From positions 75,969-139,968 of the forward strand of contig JAMCSN010000014.1 in the NCBI GenBank assembly GCA_023381535.1: a DNA stretch of 64,000 nucleotides, in the 5' to 3' direction. The translations under genes and the position numbers were made by a program. This document shows positions 17,981-27,507 of the stretch, piece after piece. Source of the stretch: Bacteroidota bacterium (GTDB taxonomy: Bacteria > Bacteroidota > Ignavibacteria > Ignavibacteriales > Melioribacteraceae). Position 1 is the first letter of the stretch. Every line of letters starts with the position of its first letter. The notes beneath the pieces were generated by a model. The model worked only from the letters and a program-made list of their open reading frames with translations, was not told the DNA's origin and did no database searches.

Positions 17981-19495
17981 TCATAACCCGAGAATTAATA
18001 AACATGACTTCGCGAAGTTAACCAACGGTTCAAAATAAATTCCGAAAAAGATTACCGGAAGCATCAGCACTGAAACCAAAACCGTGTTTGAAAATGAAGT
18101 AGTAATTGCAACGGGTTCTTTTACCGGTTTTACCAAGTACATATGTTTCAGAACGCGTATGTAATAGTAAAGTGATACTACCGAATTGAGTAAAGCAATC
18201 ACGGCAACAGCGATCATCTTTGCATCAACAAGAGCGATAAACAAATAGAGTTTGCCAATGAATCCGGCAGTTGGAGGCAAACCAGTCAAAGAGATTAAAA
18301 AGATTGCGAGCGAAACACTTAAGAAGGGAGAGGTATGACCAAGTCCGTTATAGTCGTCTATGTCTTCAGAACCGATTCGATTAGCGATTAACATTACGAC
18401 AAGAAAGGCGCCGAGATTCATTAAAAGGTAAACTGAGAAGTAAATTAGTATTGCAATCAATCCTTGGTTAGAAAATACAACCAATCCTAACAAAAGATAG
18501 CCAGCATGAGCGATGGAGGAGTAAGCCAGCATTCTTTTCATGTTGTTCTGCCAAAGAGCTGAAAAATTTCCCAGGGTCATTGTTAGAATTGATACGGCAA
18601 TAATTAGAGTCTTCCAATCAAAAACATTTATTAAGTGCCACCAACCATTTGGATCTACATAAGAAACAAAAGTTGTCTTGATGAAACGAATCAGCAACGC
18701 GAAACCGGCTGCTTTGCTTGCAACAGAAAGAAATGCAGTAATTGTAATTGGTGCGCCTTCATAAACATCCGGTGTCCAGAAATGGAACGGAGCCGACGAA
18801 ATCTTGTAACCGATTCCGGCGAAAATTAAAATACACGCAAAAGCGAGAGTGAAAAGGTTAATCTGGGGAGCTTGGATTAGCGAATTAATTATGTACAAAT
18901 TTGTTGTTCCTGTGAGACCGTAAACCAAAGATATTCCAAACAACATCAATCCCGAGGAAACGGCGCCGTACAATAAATATTTTAACGATGCTTCGCTGTT
19001 TCTGTCACGAAGTTTTGTGAACCCGGCTAAAACGTACGATGAGAGAGACATCAGTTCCATCGAAAGATAAATGAGAATCAAGTCAGTAGCAGAAATCATG
19101 AAGAACATTCCCAAGATCATACCAAATATCAAAGCGTAGTACTCACCAATTCGGTCGCTGATTTTTTGAATTTCTTCCGACGAGAATGAAAAAAGTATAA
19201 TCAGAAGGGAAGATATGAGAACAATGACTTTGAAAAATATTCCAAACGAATCTACCGTGATCATTCCGTAAGAGGAAAACATTGATGCGGAATTTTGGAA
19301 AGCGAAACCGCTCATTCCGAATTGAGAAATAGTTAAGTAACCGGTTCCGATTATTCCCAGAAGCGCGATGTATGGAATTAATTTCTTATCCTTGTGAAGT
19401 ACCAAATCTGCTAAAACCAATACGATTAAAGCAACAGAAAGAAATATTTCCGGAGTTATAAGACTAAGCGAGTGATATAAATTTGTATTTGCCAT
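17981..19495 (-). CDS. nuoN: NADH-quinone oxidoreductase subunit N
   Basis: Antiporter-like membrane subunit of complex I. The 504 residues have about 14 hydrophobic segments. Conserved blocks are MISATDLILIYLSMELMSLSSYVLAG (Glu in helix 5), KYLLYGAVSSGLMLFG (Lys of the proton path), SSAPFHFWTPDVYEGAP, and NMKRMLAYSSIAHAGYLLLG. It is the last gene of the operon and starts 8 bases after the nuoM stop. Compared with E. coli NuoN it is of normal length. Confidence 0.95.
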   Translation of the reverse strand: MANTNLYHSLSLITPEIFLSVALIVLVLADLVLHKDKKLIPYIALLGIIGTGYLTISQFGMSGFAFQNSASMFSSYGMITVDSFGIFFKVIVLISSLLIILFSFSSEEIQKISDRIGEYYALIFGMILGMFFMISATDLILIYLSMELMSLSSYVLAGFTKLRDRNSEASLKYLLYGAVSSGLMLFGISLVYGLTGTTNLYIINSLIQAPQINLFTLAFACILIFAGIGYKISSAPFHFWTPDVYEGAPITITAFLSVASKAAGFALLIRFIKTTFVSYVDPNGWWHLINVFDWKTLIIAVSILTMTLGNFSALWQNNMKRMLAYSSIAHAGYLLLGLVVFSNQGLIAILIYFSVYLLMNLGAFLVVMLIANRIGSEDIDDYNGLGHTSPFLSVSLAIFLISLTGLPPTAGFIGKLYLFIALVDAKMIAVAVIALLNSVVSLYYYIRVLKHMYLVKPVKEPVAITTSFSNTVLVSVLMLPVIFFGIYFEPLVNFAKSCLLILGL

Positions 19496-19503
19496 TTCTA
19501 ATT

Positions 19504-21105
19504 TTATAATCCGCCAAGTGAAGTTGAATGAATTGTAGTCGTTACAAAACTAACCAGCGAGTTCACAGATGTATTCATAATATTCAGCATGCCGGAAGGA
19601 TAAACTCCTAAGAAAATTATTATGATAGTAAGAGGAATGAACATTGCATATTCTCTGCCATCCAAATCTTTTAGCGAAGCCCATTTTTCATTTAATGGTC
19701 CAAAGAAAATTCTTTGAAGAGTCCACAACATATAACCGGCACCCAATAAAATTCCCAAAGTTGAAATCATTGTAAGAACGCGAATCAGTTCAACACCGAA
19801 CGCGCCGAGAAATACCAAAGCTTCGGAAACAAATCCGCTCATGCTTGGCAATCCGATAGCAGCAAAGAATGCGACAGTTACAAATCCAGTGTAAACCGGC
19901 ATTTGAGTTGCAAGTCCGCCGAAATCATTAAGACCTCTTGTGTGAGTGCGGTCGTAAATTACGCCGACAATCAAGAAGAGCATTGCAGTGATTGTCCCGT
20001 GGTTGAACATTTGGAAAATTGCGCCGTTAATTCCAACCGTTGTTAGCGAAGCCATTCCTAAAAGAACATAACCCATGTGAGATACTGACGAGTAAGCGAT
20101 CAGTTTCTTAAAATCTTTTTGTGCAAGCGCAACGAGCGCGCCGTATATAATGTTGATCATTCCAAACAAAGCGATGTACCACATCAGCTGACGAGTAATA
20201 TCGGGAAAAATTGGGTAACTGATTCTGAGAATTCCGTACGTACCCATTTTCAGTAATACGCCGGCAAGGATAACGCTAATCGGAGTCGGAGCTTCAACGT
20301 GTGCATCAGGCAACCAAGTGTGGAAAGGGAACATCGGAATTTTTATTGCGAAGCCGGCAAACAATGCAATGTAAGCTATCAACCGTAAGTTGTTTGGATT
20401 GAGCGCCGAAAGAATTCCATCGGGCGAGTAGTTTGCCGGATTCATCAGCGCAAGCATGTTGAATGTGTGCACTCTCGCTCCATCTTGCAACAGCTCGGTC
20501 GCGCTGAAATATAATCCGATCATAACGAGAAGAATGAAAACGCTTCCGAATAATGTGTAAATGAAGAACTTAATAGCCGCATATTCTTTTCTTGGACCGC
20601 CCCAAATACCAATCAAGAAGTACATCGGCAGCAACATCAATTCCCAGAAGATATAGAACAAAAAGAAATCGAGCGCAACAAACACGCCCATCATTCCGGC
20701 GTCTAAAAGAAGGAAGAGAGCAAAATAACCTTTAACGGATTTCTCAATTGTCCAGGAAGACAATGTTGCAATGAAAGAAATAAGCGCGGTTAACAAAACC
20801 ATTGGAGTGCTTAAACCATCAATTCCCATGAAGTAATCAATCTTAACGGTTCCTAACCATGAAATACCTGTTATGTTAATCCATCTGAACTTCTCAATGA
20901 ATTGAAACGATTTCTCATCGTAAATTCCCGCGGCTGAGTAATTATAATTTGCCAAAAGAATAATTGCCAGCACAACCTGAATTGCCGTGATGGCAAGAGT
21001 CAGATATTTTACATTCTTCGGCTGTTCTTTCGGTAGCGCGAGTATGATGAACATTCCCACTATAGGAAGAAAAGTTATTAACGAAAGTATCGGAAATCCA
21101 ATCAT
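19504..21105 (-). CDS. nuoM: NADH-quinone oxidoreductase subunit M
   Basis: Second antiporter-like subunit. The 533 residues carry FFLFYIFWELMLLPMYFLIGIWGG (the key Glu of helix 5), KFFIYTLFGSVFILL with Lys, MFPFHTWLPDAHVEAPTPISV, and AQKDFKKLIAYSSVSHMGYVLLG. About 14 transmembrane segments. It is separated from nuoL by a 154-base spacer that holds an inverted-repeat element. The spacer has no T-run terminator, so read-through to nuoM and nuoN is expected. Confidence 0.95.
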   Translation of the reverse strand: MIGFPILSLITFLPIVGMFIILALPKEQPKNVKYLTLAITAIQVVLAIILLANYNYSAAGIYDEKSFQFIEKFRWINITGISWLGTVKIDYFMGIDGLSTPMVLLTALISFIATLSSWTIEKSVKGYFALFLLLDAGMMGVFVALDFFLFYIFWELMLLPMYFLIGIWGGPRKEYAAIKFFIYTLFGSVFILLVMIGLYFSATELLQDGARVHTFNMLALMNPANYSPDGILSALNPNNLRLIAYIALFAGFAIKIPMFPFHTWLPDAHVEAPTPISVILAGVLLKMGTYGILRISYPIFPDITRQLMWYIALFGMINIIYGALVALAQKDFKKLIAYSSVSHMGYVLLGMASLTTVGINGAIFQMFNHGTITAMLFLIVGVIYDRTHTRGLNDFGGLATQMPVYTGFVTVAFFAAIGLPSMSGFVSEALVFLGAFGVELIRVLTMISTLGILLGAGYMLWTLQRIFFGPLNEKWASLKDLDGREYAMFIPLTIIIIFLGVYPSGMLNIMNTSVNSLVSFVTTTIHSTSLGGL

Positions 21106-21130
21106 GTTTAACCTATATTATTAATTTTTA

Positions 21131-21255
21131 TGTAGGGAAGGGTTTGAAACCCTTCCTAAATTTATATTCGGAACGGTCACTCGCCTCGCTTTCGCGAGAG
21201 CGCCCGCCTCGGCTAGCCGAAGGCGAGACGGGAAGCGGGCAGACAGTTCCCTACA
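21131..21255. repeat. 125-bp inverted-repeat element between nuoL and nuoM
   Basis: The ends are TGTAGGGAA (21131-21139) and TTCCCTACA (21247-21255), a perfect 9-bp terminal inverted repeat. Inside are GGAAGGGTTT-G-AAACCCTTCC (21136-21156) and GC-rich palindromes around TCGCTTTCGCGAGAGCG and CGGCTAGCCG. It has no coding capacity and is GC-richer than its surroundings. It looks like a MITE- or REP-type element that inserted in an essential operon without a terminator. The same GC-rich words (CGCCTCG, AAGCGGGC) appear at 10300-10335. Confidence 0.7.
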
Positions 21256-21259
21256 TCAA

Positions 21260-23353
21260 TCAAAATGGTTTGAAGATCAACAATAGAATAATTATTGAGA
21301 ACACTACAAAAACAATGTACGTCTGAACTTTTCCCGTCTGCAATCTTCTAAAAGACAAACCGATAAATCCGCTGAAGAAAGCGGTAAAGTTTACAAAGCC
21401 GTCAACAACATAAGTATCGAACAAATTGCTGAACTTTGAAACAAGTTGCGTTACGTACGCCGAACCGTTCACGATTCCATCAACAATTTTATTATCGAAC
21501 CACGCAAGTATGGAACCAAAACCTAACGTTCCCGAAACTGCCGTTGCATCGTAAATTTCGTCCAGATACCATTTGTTGAGAGAGAGTTTATACAATGTTT
21601 TTAATTTTTCTGCCAGTTTATCAGCGCTAATCTTCTTCCATTGGTAGAACATAAATGCTATTAAAATTCCTAGTCCGGCAACTATAAGCGATAATAACAT
21701 AGCCGGGTAGTGCGCCCAATGCATTGTCTCCGTATATTCAACTGAGTGAGTTATCTCGCCGTGCACTTCGGCTTTCGCTTCTACTGTGCTCGGTTTCATG
21801 AATTCAAATCTTGTTTGAACCGGTGTTACTTGAGCGGGAGTCTTAATCCAATTTTTTAAGAACCAACCGTCTGCCGGTGCAAAAGGATTTGGCGTGTACC
21901 AAATAAAAATCGATAAGGTTGCCAGAACAACAAGCGGTGCTACCATAACAAATGGTGATTCGTGAGAGTGTTCGTATTTGTGATGATCTCTCGGCACGCC
22001 ATGAAATGTTAGGATTACCAAACGGAACATGTAAAATGCCGTCATTGCAGCAACAAGAAATCCCATTGCGGGAATCAACCAATGACCGGTTAACTTTCCG
22101 AATGCAAGTGTGCCGGCAAGAATTCCGTCTTTACTTAAGAACCCTGAAGTAAAAGGCACTCCGGAAATTGCAACCGTAGAAATAAGAAATGTGTAATATG
22201 TTATTGGAAGTTTCTTCCTCAATCCACCCATGTTGCGTATATCTTGTTCATGATGCATCGCATGAATTACCGAACCTGAACCTAAGAACAAGCATGCTTT
22301 GAAAAACGCATGGGTAACTAAATGGAAGAAAGCAAAAGTATATGCACCGACACCAACCGACATTACCATGTAACCCAACTGCGAAACAGTTGAGTATGCT
22401 AAAACTTTTTTGATATCGTTTTGTGTGAGTGCGATTGTCGCCGCAATTAATGATGTGAAAGCTCCAACAATAGCGATTACCAGCATTGCATCTGCGGTTA
22501 GCATTACAAAAATTCTAACGCAAAGATAAACACCGGCGGCAACCATTGTTGCGGCATGTATCAAAGCACTAACTGGTGTAGGACCTTCCATTGCATCCGG
22601 CAGCCAAACATGAAGAGGGAACTGTGCAGATTTTCCAACAGCGCCCATGAATATCAAAATACCGGCGGCAGTTAACCAAGCAGTGCTGTTGAACGGAAGA
22701 TTTCCCGAACCGATCTGTTGAAAGATTACATCAAAGGTAAAAGTTTTATACTGAGTGAATAAGATTAGAATACCGATGAACATTCCGATATCGCCGATAC
22801 GGTTTACGATAAATGCTTTCTTTGCTGCGTCGGATGCGGATTTCTTTTCGAACCAGAAGCCGATCAACAGATAAGACGAAAGACCAACCAATTCCCAGTA
22901 AATGTACATCATCAGAAAATTATGAGTCAGAACGATTCCTAGCATCGAAAATGTGAAGACGCCCAAATAAGCGAAATAGCGTGTGTATCTCTTATCGCCG
23001 CGCATGTATTCGATGGAGAACATGTGAACGAGAAAACTTATCAGATTAACTACAACAAGCATTATTGCAGTTATGTTATCAATTTTAATTCCGAGTTCTA
23101 TGTTTATGTTGCCGATTGCCGGCGCATTTCCCATCGAGATCCATGTGAACGCCGCAACAATATCTTTCACGTTATAGAACGATAACTTTGCATACATCAC
23201 AACAATTGAAAGGATTAACGCGAGCCCAAGAATGAAAACTTCGAACAGATGCAGTTTCTTTACACACTTGCCCAAAAAAATTAATGTTGCGAATCCGAGT
23301 AGCGGGAGGAAAAGAATTATGATTGATAGATTTACAATTAAACTTTCGTTCAT
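21260..23353 (-). CDS. nuoL: NADH-quinone oxidoreductase subunit L
   Basis: Largest antiporter-like subunit with the lateral amphipathic helix. The 697 residues include NFLMMYIYWELVGLSSYLLIGFW, KAFIVNRIGDIGMFIGI, KSAQFPLHVWLPDAMEGPTPVSAL, TQNDIKKVLAYSTVSQLGYM and HLVTHAFFKACLFLGSGSVIHA, all standard NuoL blocks. A long hydrophilic stretch (about residues 500-570) precedes the last helices. It is larger than E. coli NuoL (613 aa), within the range of this group. It begins 3 bases after the nuoK stop. Confidence 0.95.
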   Translation of the reverse strand: MNESLIVNLSIIILFLPLLGFATLIFLGKCVKKLHLFEVFILGLALILSIVVMYAKLSFYNVKDIVAAFTWISMGNAPAIGNINIELGIKIDNITAIMLVVVNLISFLVHMFSIEYMRGDKRYTRYFAYLGVFTFSMLGIVLTHNFLMMYIYWELVGLSSYLLIGFWFEKKSASDAAKKAFIVNRIGDIGMFIGILILFTQYKTFTFDVIFQQIGSGNLPFNSTAWLTAAGILIFMGAVGKSAQFPLHVWLPDAMEGPTPVSALIHAATMVAAGVYLCVRIFVMLTADAMLVIAIVGAFTSLIAATIALTQNDIKKVLAYSTVSQLGYMVMSVGVGAYTFAFFHLVTHAFFKACLFLGSGSVIHAMHHEQDIRNMGGLRKKLPITYYTFLISTVAISGVPFTSGFLSKDGILAGTLAFGKLTGHWLIPAMGFLVAAMTAFYMFRLVILTFHGVPRDHHKYEHSHESPFVMVAPLVVLATLSIFIWYTPNPFAPADGWFLKNWIKTPAQVTPVQTRFEFMKPSTVEAKAEVHGEITHSVEYTETMHWAHYPAMLLSLIVAGLGILIAFMFYQWKKISADKLAEKLKTLYKLSLNKWYLDEIYDATAVSGTLGFGSILAWFDNKIVDGIVNGSAYVTQLVSKFSNLFDTYVVDGFVNFTAFFSGFIGLSFRRLQTGKVQTYIVFVVFSIIILLLIFKPF

Positions 23354-23356
23354 GAC

Positions 23357-23668
23357 CTATTCTTTTAGTTTATCTATTTCGTCAACGTTGACGTTTGCAA
23401 ATGTCTTGTAAATATTGAGCACGATTGCCAGTGCAATTGCGGCTTCTGCAGCAGCAAGAATTATAACAAACAGCGCAATGATCTGACCGCCTAATCCGTA
23501 GTTGCCGTACTTAGCGAATGCTACAAAATTAATATTAGCGGAATTGAGCACGAGTTCTATTCCCATTAAAACCATTACAGCATTTTTTCTTGTTACAATT
23601 CCGTAAATGCCAAGCGAAAAAAGTATGGCGCTTACAACAAGAAAATGAGTTAATCCAACCTGTAACAA
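23357..23668 (-). CDS. nuoK: NADH-quinone oxidoreductase subunit K
   Basis: Small membrane subunit with three hydrophobic helices. The 103 residues contain GIYGIVTRKNAVMVLMGIELVLNSANINFVAF in pieces, with the conserved Glu of helix 2 (MGIELVLNS) and the Glu of helix 3 in AAAEAAIALAIV, both on the proton path. The frame has no ATG at the right place: the start is a TTG at 23668 with GGAG upstream. It is separated from nuoJ by a 79-base spacer with a palindrome. Confidence 0.93.
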   Translation of the reverse strand: MLQVGLTHFLVVSAILFSLGIYGIVTRKNAVMVLMGIELVLNSANINFVAFAKYGNYGLGGQIIALFVIILAAAEAAIALAIVLNIYKTFANVNVDEIDKLKE

Positions 23669-23696
23669 ATTGACTGCTCCTTCAATTAAAACATGA

Positions 23697-23740
23697 TAGT
23701 CGTCAATGGCTAATGACCATCGACAAATAGTCGACGACTA
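23697..23740. repeat. Palindromic spacer between nuoJ and nuoK
   Basis: TAGTCGTC (23697-23704) and GACGACTA (23733-23740) form an outer 8-bp stem. ATGG/CCAT forms an inner stem, and the words TAATGACC and ATCGAC lie in the loop. There is no T-run. It is probably a REP-like element or a processing hairpin inside the polycistronic mRNA. Confidence 0.55.
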
Positions 23741-23747
23741 CTAATAG

Positions 23748-24245
23748 CTATTCTTTCTCCCTTCTTGCAATTGACGCCGCCCCGATAAGAGCGATAAGTA
23801 AAAGAATTCCAAGAAGTTCGAAAATTAAAACATATTCGTTTATTAAAAGATTACCCAAACTTTTTGCAGTAGTAACCGGATTGGCAGCAGGCTGAGATTT
23901 CCAGTCGGTCCATATCATTACGGAAACAACTGCACCCATAAAAACTCCTACACCAATTGCAGCGGGCAATAGATGCAAAGTTCCGGTTCTGATTTCAACG
24001 TTTGTAATTGTATTTGTGAGCATAACGCCGAAAATAAGTAAGATCAATATTCCGCCGATGTAAACCATAATTTGCACGACGGCTAAAAAGTCTGCGCCAA
24101 GAAGAACATAAATTCCGGCTACTCCGAAGAAGGTGAAAAGCAAAAAGAATGCAGAATAAATCACGTTTCTGGTTGTAACAACAAACACAGCAGAACCAAC
24201 GGTGATTATGGCGAAGAGATAAAAAATAATGTCGTAATAATTCAT
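23748..24245 (-). CDS. nuoJ: NADH-quinone oxidoreductase subunit J
   Basis: Membrane subunit with five helices and the pi-bulge helix that gates quinone-coupled pumping. The 165 residues show NVIYSAFFLLFTFFGVAGIYVLLGADFLAVVQIMVYIGGILILLIFGVML in order, ending with RREKE. Normal length for this group. It ends upstream of the palindromic spacer and starts 21 bases after the nuoI stop. Confidence 0.93.
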   Translation of the reverse strand: MNYYDIIFYLFAIITVGSAVFVVTTRNVIYSAFFLLFTFFGVAGIYVLLGADFLAVVQIMVYIGGILILLIFGVMLTNTITNVEIRTGTLHLLPAAIGVGVFMGAVVSVMIWTDWKSQPAANPVTTAKSLGNLLINEYVLIFELLGILLLIALIGAASIARREKE

Positions 24246-24266
24246 TTTTATTTTAACAAGTTACTT

Positions 24267-24830
24267 TCAGTTCGTAGCAGGCTGAGCTGGCGGTTCCGGC
24301 TTCGGCTTTGCAGCCGCAGCGGCTTTCTGCGCTTCCTTCTCAGCTTGGAATTTTTCGTAATTAACTTTCTTTTGTGCAGCTTCTTCTTCTGTTAGTGTTG
24401 CGAATTTGTAAAGTAAATTTCCCCGTTCATATTCAGCAAACTCAAATACGTCCGTCATGTAAATACATTCTGTAGGGCAGGGGAAAACGCACAACTGGCA
24501 ATAGCAGCATTTTGCAAAATCAATATTAAACTTTGTAACCCACAAAGCTTTTTTCTTGCCGTTCGAAGTTGTTCCCAGATCTTCCCCGGGAATACTTTTC
24601 ACGGTTTCGATATCAATACAACTTACGGGACAAGCGCGTGAACATTGGTCGCAGCCGATGCAGTCATCCATGTTAACGTAGAGACGGTTACGTTCCCTCT
24701 CGGGCAACTTCAATCTAACTTCGGGGTATTGTATAGTAACAGCCGGAACAAAAAGATGCTTGAACGTAACGCTCATTCCAACCAGAACGGTGTATATACC
24801 TTGCCAAGTATTTTTTAGATAAGCTTTCAT
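24267..24830 (-). CDS. nuoI: NADH-quinone oxidoreductase subunit I (2x 4Fe-4S)
   Basis: Peripheral-arm ferredoxin subunit carrying clusters N6a and N6b. The 187 residues have CIGCDQCSRACPVSCI (about residue 57) and CCYCQLCVFPCPTECI (about 108). Between them lies a ~35-residue insert with a Lys-rich loop. After the second cluster the protein continues as a Glu/Lys/Ala- and Pro-rich tail of about 50 residues (KEAQKAAAAAKPKPEPP), which E. coli NuoI lacks. In 11-subunit complexes without nuoEFG such a tail could help dock the electron donor; that is inference. Confidence 0.94.
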   Translation of the reverse strand: MKAYLKNTWQGIYTVLVGMSVTFKHLFVPAVTIQYPEVRLKLPERERNRLYVNMDDCIGCDQCSRACPVSCIDIETVKSIPGEDLGTTSNGKKKALWVTKFNIDFAKCCYCQLCVFPCPTECIYMTDVFEFAEYERGNLLYKFATLTEEEAAQKKVNYEKFQAEKEAQKAAAAAKPKPEPPAQPATN

Positions 24831-24860
24831 ATTTCAGTTTGCAGATTGCTGTCTGCAGTT

Positions 24861-25928
24861 TTATAGTAAAGAGATTATGCCAATTATTATCAGATTAACA
24901 AATGCATAAGGAATTAAATATTTCCAGCAGACGGACATAAGTTGATCGACACGCAACCTTGGAAGTGTCCATCTCAACCACATCTGAACGAAAATAAAGA
25001 ACCAGCCTTTTAACAAAAACCAAAAAACTTGTTCGTACGGAATCAACCAATGAATGTTCAGTGTGTTACCGATATATCCGAACGGTGATTGATACCCGCC
25101 GAAGAATAAAATTGTTACGATTGCCGAAACGGCGAACATGTTTCCATATTCTGATAGCATGAACATCGCCCATTTCATTCCGCAATATTCCGTGAAGTAA
25201 CCGGCAACAAGTTCGGATTCAGCTTCGGGAATATCGAACGGTGTTCGGTTGACTTCTGCGAGTGTGCTTATATATACAATTATAAATCCAACAATCATAA
25301 AAGGAATCAGCAAAAACTTTGATAGACTAAGCGTTGCACCGCCGAAAATATTCCAGTTCCAGAAATATGCCGTCTGCATTTCACTCATCTTGCCTAAACT
25401 TAATGTGCCGGTTAACATTACCATTGAAAGAACTACCAATGCGGTCGGAATTTCGTAACTGACAATCTGAGCTGCGGAACGCATCGCGCCGAGCAAAGAA
25501 TATTTATTGTTCGATGACCAGCCGGACATTAAAATTCCGGCAACAACGAAACCCGATACAGCGAGAATAAAGAAAAGACCGACTTCAATTTCGCTTCCGA
25601 TTAGTTTGCTTGAGAAGGGAATAGCGGCATAAACGGCGAAGCTTCCGGTGAAAACTAAAACCGGCGCAATGTTGTAAAGTTTTCTGTCAATCTCGGTTGA
25701 TGTTGCATCTTCCTTCTGAAGCATCTTTAGAAAGTCCGCAACAGTCTGAAACAATCCGAATGGTCCGGTGCGGTTTGGGCCTATGCGATCCTGCATCCAA
25801 GCAGAAATTTTTCTTTCAAGATAAACGCCGATGAGTGCAACCAATAACACGTTCACCAAAGGAAATACTGCGGTGATTAGAGTTGATAAAATTACACTGT
25901 CTGTTAAGTCGTAAAAGAATTGATACAT
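24861..25928 (-). CDS. nuoH: NADH-quinone oxidoreductase subunit H
   Basis: Membrane subunit at the quinone site. The 355 residues show eight hydrophobic segments, ISAWMQDRIGPNRTGPFGLF near the N terminus, FLKMLQKED, EIPTALVVLS, EVNRTPFDIPEAESELVAGY and YCGMKWAMFMLSEY, which together make up the NuoH quinone-tunnel loops. Its ATG overlaps the nuoD stop by one base (TAATG), so the two are coupled. A 30-base gap leads to nuoI. Confidence 0.95.
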   Translation of the reverse strand: MYQFFYDLTDSVILSTLITAVFPLVNVLLVALIGVYLERKISAWMQDRIGPNRTGPFGLFQTVADFLKMLQKEDATSTEIDRKLYNIAPVLVFTGSFAVYAAIPFSSKLIGSEIEVGLFFILAVSGFVVAGILMSGWSSNNKYSLLGAMRSAAQIVSYEIPTALVVLSMVMLTGTLSLGKMSEMQTAYFWNWNIFGGATLSLSKFLLIPFMIVGFIIVYISTLAEVNRTPFDIPEAESELVAGYFTEYCGMKWAMFMLSEYGNMFAVSAIVTILFFGGYQSPFGYIGNTLNIHWLIPYEQVFWFLLKGWFFIFVQMWLRWTLPRLRVDQLMSVCWKYLIPYAFVNLIIIGIISLL

Positions 25929-27043
25929 TATCTGTCCACTTCTCCTAATACGATATCAATACTGCCGAGAATTGCTATTATATCTGCAACGAGATGACCT
26001 TTGCACAATTCTCCGAGCACTTCCAAATTTACGAATGATGGCGCACGAACTTTTACGCGGAAAGGATTTGTATTGCCATCGCTGATTATAAAGTAACCGA
26101 GTTCGCCGCGCGGATTTTCAACTCGCGCATAAACTGTTCCTTTCGGCGGTTTAATTCTTTTTGGAATTGCCGATTGAACGTTCCCTTCGGGAATTTGATC
26201 TATAGCTTGCTCGATGATTTTTAAACTTTGTTCCATTTCTCTAACGCGGACGTAGTACCTGTCCCAGCAATCGCCAACGGTGCCTTGCAAACCTTTACCA
26301 ACGGGAATGTCAAAATCGAATCTATCGTAAATTGAATAAGGATCATCTCTTCGCAAATCGAATTTGATTCCGCTGCCGCGTAATGTTGGACCTGATGCGC
26401 CAAAATTTATTGCAGTATCAAGCGGAAGAACTCCGACGTTAGCTGTCCGTTCAATAAAAATTTTGTTGTAGCTGAGGAGTCTATCGAGCTCTACGATTGT
26501 CGGTTTGAAATAATGTACAAACTCTTTTGTCTTGCGCACAAAATCCGGGTGGATATCATGCGACAACCCGCCGACCCAAATGTAATTGTAAAGCATCCTC
26601 GCGCCGCATGTTTCTTCAATTATGTTGAGGATGTGTTCGCGGTCGCGGAATAAATAAAGGAAGGGAGTGAACGCGCCGATGTCTGCGCTGTTTGAACCAA
26701 GAGCCACTTGATGAGAAGCGATTCTTTGAAGTTCAGCCATGATGACCCGGATGTACTCAACTCTTTCCGGTACTTGAATTCCCATCAACTTTTCAACTGC
26801 GAGCGCATAGCCAAAATTATTTCCGATTGCTGCCAGGTAATCCAATCTATCTGTGTAAGGTACAACTTGATTGTACTGCATTGCTTCGGCGTGTTTCTCA
26901 AAACATCTGTGAAGATAACCAAGGTGTGGTTTTACGCTCAATACTAGTTCGCCTTCAATTTCCAATTCAAGTCTCAACACACCGTGAGTTGACGGGTGTT
27001 GCGGACCCATATTTAATACCATCGATTCGGTTTTCAGTGCCAT
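25928..27043 (-). CDS. nuoD: NADH-quinone oxidoreductase subunit D (49 kDa)
   Basis: Quinone-binding peripheral subunit, descended from the [NiFe]-hydrogenase large subunit. [16 protein letters not shown] is the N-terminal quinone-site block; [11 protein letters not shown] and [23 protein letters not shown] follow. The C-terminal ...[18 protein letters not shown] is the family ending. The frame can be extended to a TTG at 27058, but the ATG at 27043 gives the usual start (371 aa). Normally nuoC lies directly upstream; here an S23-type gene is inserted between. Confidence 0.95.
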   Translation of the reverse strand: MALKTESMVLNMGPQHPSTHGVLRLELEIEGELVLSVKPHLGYLHRCFEKHAEAMQYNQVVPYTDRLDYLAAIGNNFGYALAVEKLMGIQVPERVEYIRVIMAELQRIASHQVALGSNSADIGAFTPFLYLFRDREHILNIIEETCGARMLYNYIWVGGLSHDIHPDFVRKTKEFVHYFKPTIVELDRLLSYNKIFIERTANVGVLPLDTAINFGASGPTLRGSGIKFDLRRDDPYSIYDRFDFDIPVGKGLQGTVGDCWDRYYVRVREMEQSLKIIEQAIDQIPEGNVQSAIPKRIKPPKGTVYARVENPRGELGYFIISDGNTNPFRVKVRAPSFVNLEVLGELCKGHLVADIIAILGSIDIVLGEVDR

Positions 27044-27102
27044 TCTTTTTAGCGACAAGTATCAAGCTGCAAGATTCAAGATTTTAATTGAAGGCGGCTT
27101 GA

Positions 27103-27474
27103 TTAATTGTTTATTAGCTCCTTATTCTTAATTGTTCTAATAAAACTGTAAATCATTTTCTGCAATTCCGTAATCTCAGTAAGCGCATGCTCAGCTTTTT
27201 CGTTAGAAATAAAATGCAAATCTATTGCCAGTATTAACTGAGTCTCAACTTCAAATGCAGATGAATACGATGTCTCTAAATATCTTATAAATTCTTTTTT
27301 AGACTCTTTACCTGAACCTTCCGCTATGTTTGATACGACCGAGACGGCGGCTCTTCGCATCTGTGAAATCAATCCGAACCTCTCTTCACTAGGGAAAGAT
27401 TCTGTGAGTTCATAAATCTCTTTCGTAATCTGTCGAGATTTCTTCCATATTTTCAATTCTTTGAAATTATGCAT
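27103..27474 (-). CDS. Four-helix-bundle (S23 / 23S rRNA intervening-sequence) protein
   Basis: The 123 residues match the four-helix-bundle family first found inside 23S rRNA intervening sequences: FKELKIWKKSRQITKEIYEL, FPSEERFGLISQMRRAAVSV, SNIAEGSGKESKKEFIRYLE and SSAFEVETQLILA are its four conserved blocks. Its function is not known. The gene interrupts the otherwise contiguous nuoC-nuoD pair and is flanked by short related repeats (CAAGCTGCAAGATTCAAG at about 27063 and TCTTGTAGCTTGAAGC at about 27479), which suggests mobile entry. It is in the same orientation as the operon and so does not block transcription. Confidence 0.88.
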   Translation of the reverse strand: MHNFKELKIWKKSRQITKEIYELTESFPSEERFGLISQMRRAAVSVVSNIAEGSGKESKKEFIRYLETSYSSAFEVETQLILAIDLHFISNEKAEHALTEITELQKMIYSFIRTIKNKELINN

Positions 27475-27507
27475 TTTATCTTGTAGCTTGAAGCTAATAG
27501 CTTGCTG

